Position numbers and translations under genes: made by a program
Shown here: positions 56,131 through 64,000 of the stretch, one piece after another
Layout of the letters: each line of letters opens with the position of its first letter
Position numbering within the stretch: the stretch's first letter is position 1
The notes under the pieces: generated by a model
Told to the model about the DNA's origin: nothing
Seen by the model: the letters and a program-made list of their open reading frames with translations, nothing else
Databases searched by the model: none
NCBI GenBank assembly: GCA_937925335.1
Contig: CALEWY010000008.1
Coordinates: 126,066 to 190,065 of the forward strand
Length of the DNA stretch: 64,000 bases
Reading direction: 5' to 3'
From: an uncultured Acidimicrobiales bacterium
GTDB lineage: Bacteria; Actinomycetota; Acidimicrobiia; Acidimicrobiales; SZUA-35

Positions 56131-56723
56131 CCTGGGGTTATATCGAGCAGACGGAACGCCTTGCGGGACCCTCGCCGATTCACCGAAAATCCTTCGCGCT
56201 CGAGCCACGCATGCAAGCTGTCCGCGCCGAGGTGTTTCTGCACAACAAAGTGGGCCGATCCGTCCGGTCCGAGGCGGCCGAGCCACGTCAGCGAGAGCTC
56301 GTGCAGCGCTGCCTTGCCGACTCGAATCGGCGGATTCGACCAGACCCGATCGATCACGACCTCGTCCGGCCACTCGTCAGGGCTGATCACCCGAACGTTC
56401 GACAAGCCCGCCGCCTCGGCATTCTCCACGCACAGCGCACGCGCTCGTTCGTTCACGTCGACGCCGTAGACGGTGGCATCGGGGTTTCGTTTGGCCAGCG
56501 CCATCGTGATCGGCCCGTAGCCGCATCCAACGTCGACCAGCGTGCGATCACCCGGTGTTGGTGTTGGGCCGTCGAGCAACAGCAGCTTTGAGCCCGAATC
56601 CACCTGGTCGGCACTGAAGACACCCCGGTCGGTCGTGAGCTCGAGGTGGAGATCGGGAAGCACCAGCTCGACGACGCGTCGAGCCGAGGTGACAGACGGC
56701 TCGGAGTCGAAGTACTGGCCCAT
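56127..56723 (-). CDS. Class I SAM methyltransferase (RsmC/RlmG-like)
   Basis: GDRTLVDVGCGYGPITMALAKRNPDATVYGVDVNERARALC; VWSNPPIRVGK. Confidence 0.9.
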   Translation of the reverse strand: MGQYFDSEPSVTSARRVVELVLPDLHLELTTDRGVFSADQVDSGSKLLLLDGPTPTPGDRTLVDVGCGYGPITMALAKRNPDATVYGVDVNERARALCVENAEAAGLSNVRVISPDEWPDEVVIDRVWSNPPIRVGKAALHELSLTWLGRLGPDGSAHFVVQKHLGADSLHAWLEREGFSVNRRGSRKAFRLLDITPG

Positions 56724-56750
56724 GAGAGCCGAACGCTACCCTTAACGGCC

Positions 56751-57317
56751 ATGTCATCGCCCCATGAGATTCGAGTGTTTGGAGACCCGGTTCTTCGCGC
56801 GGTGGCGACCGATGTCGAAGAGATCGACGGCAAGTTGGCGAAACTCGCCGACGACATGTTGGTCACGATGTATGACGAGCCCGGGATCGGCCTCGCCGCT
56901 CCCCAGGTTGGTGTGCAACGTCGCTTCTTCGTCTACGACTACGGCGACGGTCCGCAGGTCCTGATCAACCCCGAAATCGTCGAGTCCGACGGCGAGTGGG
57001 TCTACGAGGAGGGGTGCCTTTCGGTGCCCGGCTTGTCGTGGGAGATCACCCGCCCGAAAGAGATTCACATCGTTGGCTTCAACCTCGATGGCAACGAGGT
57101 TTCCATCGAGGCAGACGAGCTCGAGTCGCGGCTCTATCAGCACGAGATGGATCACCTCAACGGCATCTTGTTGGTCGATCATCTCGACGATGACGATCGC
57201 AAGTCCGCCATGAAAATTCTTCGCGAGCGTTTCCTCAACGTCGAAAAGCCTGAACCAGCGCCAGATCCCGCCCGGTCCTCGGGCAAGAAGCGGCCCTTCG
57301 GCCTCTCGCTTCCGTAA
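56751..57317 (+). CDS. def: Peptide deformylase
   Basis: GIGLAAPQVGVQ; EGCLSVPG; YQHEMDHLNGIL. Confidence 0.97.
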   Translation: MSSPHEIRVFGDPVLRAVATDVEEIDGKLAKLADDMLVTMYDEPGIGLAAPQVGVQRRFFVYDYGDGPQVLINPEIVESDGEWVYEEGCLSVPGLSWEITRPKEIHIVGFNLDGNEVSIEADELESRLYQHEMDHLNGILLVDHLDDDDRKSAMKILRERFLNVEKPEPAPDPARSSGKKRPFGLSLP

Positions 57318-57347
57318 GACGCCCCGACGTCGTTTGCATCGAACCGC

Positions 57348-58253
57348 GTGACCGAACTCGCCCAACCACCCGCCAGTGTTCGTCGCGTCGTCTACCTGGG
57401 CACGCCGGGTATGGCCGTACCGCCGCTGCGGGCGCTCCACGCTGCAGGGTTCGAGATTCCCCTGGTGATCTCCCGCGCCGACAAGCGTCGAGGGCGAGGC
57501 GGGTCACTCCAGCCCTCGCCGGTCAAGGCCGCCGCGATCGAGCTTGGCATTCCGGTGAGCACCGAGGTTGACGATGTGCTCGACGTCGAGGCTGACCTCG
57601 GCGTGGTCGTGGCCTACGGACGATTGATCAAGCCACACGTCCTCGCCGAGTTGGCGATGGTGAATCTGCACTTCTCGTTGCTTCCGCGGTGGCGCGGCGC
57701 AGCCCCGGTCGAACGTGCCCTGCTCACCGGCGATGCAGAGACGGGCGTGTGTTTGATGGCGCTCGAAGAAGGCCTCGACACCGGCGGCATTTATCGACGC
57801 GTCGTCACACCGATCGGCGAAGACGACACGGCCGATGATCTGCGCCATCGATTGGTCGAGCTCGGATCGACCCTGTTGGTCGACGGCCTCACCGAAGGCC
57901 TCGGCGATCCGGAGCCGCAGATCGGCGAGCCGACCTATGCCGCCAAACTCGGCCCGGACGACTTCAAACTTGATTTCGAACGCGATGCTTCGTCGCTGCT
58001 TCGAACGATTCGGATGGGGAAGGCTTGGGCTGAGTTTCGGGGCAAGCGGCTTCGAATCTGGGATGCCCGCCTCGTGCCAGCCGGTGAGCTGACGACCTCA
58101 GCGCCAGCCCCCGGAACCTTCGACTCGCTGCTGGTCGGCACCGCCGATGGTGTGCTCGAACTGATCGACGTGCAGCCCGAGGGTAAGGGCCGGATGGAAG
58201 CTCGGGCCTGGGCGAACGGTGCGCAACCAACAGCGGCCGACCGGCTCTCGTGA
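57348..58253 (+). CDS. fmt: Methionyl-tRNA formyltransferase
   Basis: YLGTPGMAVPPLRAL; VAYGRLIKPHVL; NLHFSLLPRWRGAAPVERAL. Confidence 0.96.
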   Translation: MTELAQPPASVRRVVYLGTPGMAVPPLRALHAAGFEIPLVISRADKRRGRGGSLQPSPVKAAAIELGIPVSTEVDDVLDVEADLGVVVAYGRLIKPHVLAELAMVNLHFSLLPRWRGAAPVERALLTGDAETGVCLMALEEGLDTGGIYRRVVTPIGEDDTADDLRHRLVELGSTLLVDGLTEGLGDPEPQIGEPTYAAKLGPDDFKLDFERDASSLLRTIRMGKAWAEFRGKRLRIWDARLVPAGELTTSAPAPGTFDSLLVGTADGVLELIDVQPEGKGRMEARAWANGAQPTAADRLS

Positions 58254-58289
58254 GCGACCAGTCGTGAGTAATCAATCGTGAGTAATCAA
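58248..58289 (+). repeat. 14-nt tandem repeat (3 copies) spanning fmt stop and rsmB start
   Basis: tcgtgagcgaccag / tcgtgagtaatcaa / tcgtgagtaatcaa. Confidence 0.92.
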
Positions 58290-59468
58290 AGAAGACGAAA
58301 CAAGCGGCCGCCGCAGAAGTCGACGCCGGCGCCTGAACCCGCAGGCACCGAGGCTCGCCGCCTCGCAATCGAAGCGATGATGCGTATCGATCAAGACAAC
58401 GCCTACGCCAATCTTGTCTTGCCACCGATGCTTGCGAAGGCATCGCTGAGCGACCGAGACCGTGGCTTCGTGACCGAACTCGTCTACGGCACCACTCGCA
58501 TGATGCGGGCGTGTGACTTCCTGGTGAACCGCTTTGTGCTCGACAAGATCGAGCCCGAGGTTCGAGCCGCACTGCGGCTCGGCGCCTACCAACTTCACTA
58601 CCTGGGCACGCCGCGCCATGCCGCGGTTGGCGCAACCGTTGGAGCGGTGCGAGGGCGTGGCCGAGGAGTGGTGAATGCTGTGCTCCGCCGCGTCGCCGAT
58701 GCGGAGGATGCCGGCCCGGTCACGTGGCCGAATCGCGAGACCGAGCTGAGCTACCCGAACTGGATCGTGAAGACCCTCACCGCCGAACTCGGTGACGAGG
58801 CTGCCTCCCAGGCGCTCGACATGATGAACCGAGCGGCCGTTGTTCACGAGCGTGAAGATGGCTACTTTCAAGATCTTGCGTCACAACGAGTTGTCGACGC
58901 AGTCGGAGCCAAACCCGACGAGATCGTCGTCGACCTTTGCGCGGCCCCTGGCGGCAAGGCCACCGGTATCGCGGCCTCAGGAGCAACCGTGATCGCCTCC
59001 GACCTTCAACCCCATCGCGTCGAACTGATCGCTGACAACATCGAGCGACTCGCAGCATCGGTGACGAGTGCCGAGACCAATTCGGGCACGGCAGTCCCAA
59101 TGATCGCCGACGGAACCCGTCCACCGTTGCGGCCAGGTTGTGCCGACCGTGTGCTGGTGGACGCTCCGTGCTCCGGGCTCGGAAGTCTTCGACGTCGAGC
59201 CGATGCCCGATGGCGTATCGATGCGGCGGCACCGGAACGTCTGCAGCCATTGCAGATCGACCTTGCGCTCGCCGGCTTCGATCTGCTCAAGCCCGGCGGA
59301 CAGCTCACCTACAGCGTGTGCACGCTGACCGCAGCCGAAGGTGAAGCGGTGCGCAGCCATCTCATCGAACACCTCGGTGAGCGGGCGGATGTCGGCGAGC
59401 TCGACCTCGCGCTACCGACGGCTGACAGCGACGGCATGGTGCTGTTCCAGGTCACGCGCCTCAGCTGA
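58278..59468 (+). CDS. rsmB: 16S rRNA (cytosine-C5) methyltransferase RsmB/Fmu
   Basis: NusB-like N-term; DLCAAPGGKATGIAASG; DAPCSGLGSLRRRADARW. Confidence 0.95.
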   Translation: MSNQRRRNKRPPQKSTPAPEPAGTEARRLAIEAMMRIDQDNAYANLVLPPMLAKASLSDRDRGFVTELVYGTTRMMRACDFLVNRFVLDKIEPEVRAALRLGAYQLHYLGTPRHAAVGATVGAVRGRGRGVVNAVLRRVADAEDAGPVTWPNRETELSYPNWIVKTLTAELGDEAASQALDMMNRAAVVHEREDGYFQDLASQRVVDAVGAKPDEIVVDLCAAPGGKATGIAASGATVIASDLQPHRVELIADNIERLAASVTSAETNSGTAVPMIADGTRPPLRPGCADRVLVDAPCSGLGSLRRRADARWRIDAAAPERLQPLQIDLALAGFDLLKPGGQLTYSVCTLTAAEGEAVRSHLIEHLGERADVGELDLALPTADSDGMVLFQVTRLS

Positions 59469-59498
59469 CCCGCCCTCGGCCAACATCGCGGTCGTGGG

Positions 59499-60680
59499 TC
59501 ATGACGCCAGCGCGTCGCCCGCTTCGGTGAGGCGCTTGCCGAGCTCGGCTATCTGGGTTGGATCGAGGTTGGCGTAGCTAAACCGGATCCAGCGCTCGTC
59601 GGTTGGTGTGAATGCGGTGCCCGGAATCGCCAACACGTCATGGTCGAGCACCAGACGTTTGATGACCTCGGCCGTGGTGAGGTGAGTGAACGGGTGCTGA
59701 ATCCAGCCGAAGAAGGCCCCGGAGGCAGCGAGGCGAAACCCTCCTGGTTCCTCAGCCATCACGGAGCGGAACACATCGAGATTGTTGAGGATGCGGCTGA
59801 CCTGGGCATCTCGCCACTCGCCGGCGCCGGTCAGTCCGGCGATCACCGCTTCCTGGCCAACGCGGGGCGCACTGATTTGGACACAATCGACGAGCTTCAT
59901 CGCTTCTTCGATGACGGGAGTGCCCGCGACGATCGCCCCGACTCGGTATCCGGGAATCGCGAGGTCCTTCGAAAAGCTGTGCAGGGTGATGAGCGTCTCT
60001 TGCCAGCCTTCGCGTTCATAGAGGCGATGCGGTGGTTCGGTCGTCTCCCGGAAGTTGCGATAGGTCTCGTCGATCATGAGAGCGAGACCTCGGGACTCGG
60101 CGAGGTCGTAGAACGCGTGGATGATGTCTGGCCCGATCGTGACACCGGTTGGGTTACCCGGCGTGACGAGGAGGATCGCTCGTGTCTTGTCGGTGATCAG
60201 CGCCTCGGCCGCCGCAGGGTCGGGGAGCAGGGATTCGCCGGTCTCCAGAAACACTGGCTTCACGCCGTCGAGCTGTAACCACATCTGATGGTTGAAGTAG
60301 TAGGGAACGGGGACGATCACCTCGTCGCCGGGTTCACAAAGCGCTGAGCTGACGACACAGAAGGCCTGGTTACAGCCGGCCGTCGGCAAGATTTCGTCGG
60401 TGAGCACGCGATCGGAGTCGGCGAGTTCGAATCCCGTAGCAAGCTCGTCAGCAAACGCCGTGTTGAGCGAAGGCATCCCTGGCGACGGCGCGTAGAAACC
60501 GCCGCTCGCCTCGTTCGCCACCTCGGCGATTCGGGCTGAGATCGCGGGAGCGGTCGGATAGTTGGGCGCCGCCTGAGAACCGTTGAGCAGCGGTCGGTCA
60601 CTCGATCGTTTCGAGAGCCAGGCTTGCGCCTCAGCGATCGGTGAAGCCGGAACGTTCAGCGTTCGGTCGGTGAGGCGCAT
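59499..60680 (-). CDS. PLP-dependent aminotransferase class I/II
   Basis: GCNQAFCVVSSALCEPGDEVIVPVPYYFNHQMWLQ; LVTPGNPTGVTI; LHSFSKDLAIPGYRVG. Confidence 0.93.
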   Translation of the reverse strand: MRLTDRTLNVPASPIAEAQAWLSKRSSDRPLLNGSQAAPNYPTAPAISARIAEVANEASGGFYAPSPGMPSLNTAFADELATGFELADSDRVLTDEILPTAGCNQAFCVVSSALCEPGDEVIVPVPYYFNHQMWLQLDGVKPVFLETGESLLPDPAAAEALITDKTRAILLVTPGNPTGVTIGPDIIHAFYDLAESRGLALMIDETYRNFRETTEPPHRLYEREGWQETLITLHSFSKDLAIPGYRVGAIVAGTPVIEEAMKLVDCVQISAPRVGQEAVIAGLTGAGEWRDAQVSRILNNLDVFRSVMAEEPGGFRLAASGAFFGWIQHPFTHLTTAEVIKRLVLDHDVLAIPGTAFTPTDERWIRFSYANLDPTQIAELGKRLTEAGDALAS

Positions 60681-60722
60681 GGCGTCATCGTGCCATCTCT
60701 GGCCCGTTGATCCGTGACCTGG

Positions 60723-61940
60723 CTAGTCAGTTGTTGGTCGGACGAACACACCCGACCGAGCCTTTGGCTCGAAGTAGGTCGACTTCGCCGGCATGATCAA
60801 TCCCGCATCCGACGCAGCGAGGAGGTCGTCAATGTCGATCGGTCGCATCATGGCGAAGATCAGGCCGTCGCTCGCCGCCTCCGCTGCGAGCTCGTCGCTG
60901 GTGACGGTTCCAGGACGATACGACAGAGCCGAGTCGTAACTCATCGAGTCGATGCCGATCAGCGGTTCGAGAACGCCTCGTTTGAGACGGACGGGGTCGA
61001 GATTCTCGAGTCGGTCGCCGATGACGTCGCTTTGGCCAACGAAGGGGACCCGCACGAGATACCACGTGCCGCCAGCGTTGAGCGCAAGCTCCTCGGGTTC
61101 ACGAGCGGCGACAACGTCGGGGTCGCTCGTGGTTCGAACGTCGAGCTGTTCTTGTAGCTCTCGAAGGAACTCGCCGGTCTGCTCGCCGAGGTGAATGAGG
61201 CGGTGATGCGCACGGTTTCGGAGCTCATCAGAGCTGAAGATGGCGCTCAGGACGCGGTCGGCCCGACCGGGTCCGGTCATCTCGCGGTGAGCGAGTGCAG
61301 CGGCGGTTCGGTGGTGCCCATCGATGAGATAGAGATCGGTTTGGGCGAGCAGGTCGATGATGCGCTGGCTGGTCTCGGCGTCGGTCACAGCCCAGATTCG
61401 TTGCTGCAAACCATCGATCGACTCGAAGTCGAGATCTGGCTCGGCATGATCTCGCACCGAGTGGAGCAGATCGGCCATGGCTGGCATTGGGCGGTGCGCG
61501 AGTGCGATCGGGCTCGACTGCACGCCAACGATGCTGAAGTGGCGGCCGAGATGATCCGCTCGTTCTGGCTGCACGTTCTCGTGGAGTTTCACGCTTCCGT
61601 CGGAGTAGTCGCTCGTCGCAACACCACCGACGACACCGATCTGGCTGTGGTCGCTCGTCTTGAGTTCGTAGACGTAGAAGTTGGCGGGAAGGAGTGGCGT
61701 GAACGCCCCGGTGTCGAGCAGCCGTTCCAGCGATGCCCTGCCCTGAGCGAGCAACTCATCGCGGGTCACGCCGCCCAGAACATCTTCGGGGCCTCGTGTG
61801 ACGGCGAGATAGCTGTCCGGGTGTTCGGCGAGGAAGCGTCGACGCTCAGCCGGAGTGAGTGAGTCGTGTGCTGGAGTTGGAACCCGGTCTGCCCATTCGC
61901 TGCGGACCAGACGGAGATGAAGAGGGAGAACCGTTGCCAT
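60723..61940 (-). CDS. DUF1015 family protein
   Basis: FYVYELKTSDHSQIGVVGGVATSDYSDGSVKLHENVQP; LYLIDGHHRTAAALAHRE; adjacent to serA. Confidence 0.88.
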   Translation of the reverse strand: MATVLPLHLRLVRSEWADRVPTPAHDSLTPAERRRFLAEHPDSYLAVTRGPEDVLGGVTRDELLAQGRASLERLLDTGAFTPLLPANFYVYELKTSDHSQIGVVGGVATSDYSDGSVKLHENVQPERADHLGRHFSIVGVQSSPIALAHRPMPAMADLLHSVRDHAEPDLDFESIDGLQQRIWAVTDAETSQRIIDLLAQTDLYLIDGHHRTAAALAHREMTGPGRADRVLSAIFSSDELRNRAHHRLIHLGEQTGEFLRELQEQLDVRTTSDPDVVAAREPEELALNAGGTWYLVRVPFVGQSDVIGDRLENLDPVRLKRGVLEPLIGIDSMSYDSALSYRPGTVTSDELAAEAASDGLIFAMMRPIDIDDLLAASDAGLIMPAKSTYFEPKARSGVFVRPTTD

Positions 61941-63151
61941 CAGGCGTCATCGCCGGTTGCGGTGGCGGCCAGCACCTCGTCGATGCGTTCGAGTTCGGCG
62001 AGCACGGCATCGTCGGGACAATGGCCGACTCGGATGGTGGCGACGGCCGCTCCGTTGTCGGCAAACACCTGGTTCGACATCTGCTGCACGTTGAGGCCGT
62101 TCTTGCGAAGCACGGCAAAGACCTGGGCCAACACGCCAACCTGGTCAAGGTGGCGCACGGTCAAGCAGCCGGTTGCCTCACTCGTGGTGGCGAGGTTGAC
62201 GCAGTTGATCACGCCACCGTCGATGTACGCCTCGATGACCTCGATCGTGCCTTCGGCGACCGCAGCCTGTGCCTGATCGGTCGATGCCCCAATGTGATGG
62301 GTTCCGACAACACTCGGGTGGCGAGCGATCTCGCTTGCGAACTCACCGGTTCCACTCGATGGCTCGTTGGCGAACACGTCGAGACCAGCACGCATCGAGC
62401 GGGTGTCGAGGGCGGCGATCAACGCCGCCTCATCGACGACCTCACCTCGCGAGGTGTTGAGCACGACGGCGCCGTCCGGCAGCTGAGCGAGGAAGGCGGC
62501 GTCGACAAGTCCGGCGGTGGACGCTGACTTCGGAACGTGAATGGAGACGATGTCGGCGTCGGCGAGCAGCGTCGCTTGATCGTCGACGAGGCGAATGCCG
62601 ATCTGGCGAATCCGCTGAAGCGTCGCATCGCTTCGATCGTCCTTGCGAACTGCTGAAACCGTGAGGCCGAAACCCTTCGCTCGTTCGGCGAGGGCAAGGC
62701 CGATCTCGCCAAGGCCAACGATGGCGAGGTTCTTGCCTGCGAGGCCCGACGCCTTGGTATAGAGCTTTTTGTTCCACACGCCAGCTCGGAGGTCGCTCAC
62801 GTTGTCGGCGATGTTGCGATCGATCGACAAGAGCAGACCCATCGTGAGTTCGGCAACGGCGACGGCGTTCTTGCCCGGCACGTTGCAGACGTAAATGCCC
62901 TTGGCGGACGCACTCGCTTTGTCGATGTTGTCGGTGCCGGCACCGGCGCGAACGATGAGGGAGAGGTTTGTCGCCGCTTCGATGGTCGCGGCGGTCACCT
63001 TGGTGCTGCGGACGACGAGCACGTCCGCATGGGCGATCGCTCCGGGAAGATCGTCGGCGCTCAAGCTGCCGTCGATGATGCAATCGTGACCGGCGCTCGT
63101 CAGCGGTCCGAGACGTTGCTCGTCGATGCTGTCGGCGAAGAGAATCTTCAT
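61940..63151 (-). CDS. serA: D-3-phosphoglycerate dehydrogenase with C-terminal ACT domain
   Basis: IVRAGAGTDNIDKASASAKGI; GLGEIGLALAERAKGFG; VVLNTSRGEVVDEAAL; ACT-like tail. MKILFADS start at 63151. Confidence 0.94.
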   Translation of the reverse strand: MKILFADSIDEQRLGPLTSAGHDCIIDGSLSADDLPGAIAHADVLVVRSTKVTAATIEAATNLSLIVRAGAGTDNIDKASASAKGIYVCNVPGKNAVAVAELTMGLLLSIDRNIADNVSDLRAGVWNKKLYTKASGLAGKNLAIVGLGEIGLALAERAKGFGLTVSAVRKDDRSDATLQRIRQIGIRLVDDQATLLADADIVSIHVPKSASTAGLVDAAFLAQLPDGAVVLNTSRGEVVDEAALIAALDTRSMRAGLDVFANEPSSGTGEFASEIARHPSVVGTHHIGASTDQAQAAVAEGTIEVIEAYIDGGVINCVNLATTSEATGCLTVRHLDQVGVLAQVFAVLRKNGLNVQQMSNQVFADNGAAVATIRVGHCPDDAVLAELERIDEVLAATATGDDA

Positions 63152-63320
63152 AATGTGCTCCTGGTGAAAGCCCAGCGACGGCACGAGGCGGTTGCTGAGG
63201 TCTCGAGATGAGAGGTTGTGGTTCGGAGGAGGACAGTACGGAGGAAGCGGGCGCTGCGCCAGGCCGTGACCGCTTGGTGGAAGCCGGTGGCAGGTGACGG
63301 GCAGCTGGTGGATTGCCCGA

Positions 63321-63365
63321 CGAGTCCGATTCCCCCGAGTCCGATTCCCTTACGAGTCCGATTCC
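63321..63365. repeat. 13-nt repeat CGAGTCCGATTCC x3 at the 3' end of the DUF4214 gene
   Basis: Copies at 63321, 63336 and 63353; the last encodes the C-terminal ESDS (minus strand). Confidence 0.92.
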
Positions 63366-64000
63366 ATTGCCGCAACCATCTCCGAACCGGTGCCGGTGAA
63401 GGTGACGGTCTCCGGTGCTTCGCTCACGGCGATGAGCAGATCAGCAGGTGTGCCGGTTTGAAGGATCTCGAGGAATGCCGCAGCGTTTTCGGGACTGGGC
63501 ACGTCGGCCGTGGCGTTGCGGTAGATGGTCGCAACGAGCTCGCCGTCACTGTCTGCGGTCACAAACTCTTCGCTCGCCACAAACGCTTCAGCGACCGTGA
63601 TGAGCGGAACACCGCTGCGCAGCTGGTCGGACCAGTACGCGAAGCCGGAGCTGTCGGGGTTGCGGCCAAACGCTGAGCGGTAGAGGCGAAGCATCTGCAG
63701 CTGCGATTCGTCGAGGAGTGCGACGGGCACCTGAGGAAGCGTTGACGCCGTGGTCGTTGTCGCCTGCTCGGAGAGTGCGAGCGCCCGTGGTGGCCCGGAC
63801 TGCAACGTGGTCTCGGTCGGGTCGGCGACGAAGGTGGTCGTTCCGTTTGCGCTTCCGCCCATGAAGACAAAGGCGATGGCGACGAGAAGGCCCGCGACAC
63901 CAACAGCGAGCACGGTCATCGGGTTGAGTTCGTCGAGAACTCGGGCACCCGAGGGTTTGTCATCGCGGCGTCGTTTGGGGTGTTCGGCGCGGCGGTCTTT
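63350..64000 (-). CDS. DUF4214-containing membrane-anchored protein, N-terminus truncated by window edge
   Basis: TM VLAVGVAGLLVAIAFVFMGG; LRLYRSAFGRNPDSSGFAYWSDQLRSG. The frame stays open from the track start (63919) to base 64000 (KDRRAEHPKRRRDDKPSGARVLDELNP). Confidence 0.8.
   Translation of the reverse strand, partial: KDRRAEHPKRRRDDKPSGARVLDELNPMTVLAVGVAGLLVAIAFVFMGGSANGTTTFVADPTETTLQSGPPRALALSEQATTTTASTLPQVPVALLDESQLQMLRLYRSAFGRNPDSSGFAYWSDQLRSGVPLITVAEAFVASEEFVTADSDGELVATIYRNATADVPSPENAAAFLEILQTGTPADLLIAVSEAPETVTFTGTGSEMVAAMESDS

Overview
This is a high-GC actinobacterial chromosome segment. Gene content and order suggest a marine or freshwater Acidimicrobiia, but that is an inference. 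It is mostly a dense, largely plus-strand run of housekeeping genes: ruvCAB-queA-tgt-yajC-secDF-apt-rel-hisS-aspS-rarA-alaS-ruvX-mltG-aroE-(DUF4388, prepilin peptidase)-aroB-aroQ-pepQ-efp-nusB, then pyrR-pyrB-pyrC-carA-carB-pyrD-pyrF-mihF-gmk, rpoZ-coaBC-metK-priA, def-fmt-rsmB, and minus-strand serA/DUF1015/aminotransferase genes. I saw no rRNA, tRNA, CRISPR array, integrase or prophage. The best novelty candidate is a ~909-aa ORF at 42336..45065, inserted between gmk and rpoZ. It joins an Hsp70/DnaK-type ATPase domain (no substrate-binding domain), one transmembrane helix and an extracellular AglE-like ABC-transporter sugar-binding domain. No permease genes are nearby. Other notable observations: a PyrR-binding-loop-like leader with an intrinsic terminator that seems to lie inside the first codons of pyrR; a tRNA-guanine transglycosylase that lost its Zn-binding Cys triad; a probable CTG start for gmk overlapping the mihF stop; a 42-bp inverted-repeat pair; a hairpin repeat family directly after stop codons; and 13-15-nt tandem repeats anchored on stop codons at three loci. 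All calls come from reading the sequence and the supplied ORFs. No database search was run.
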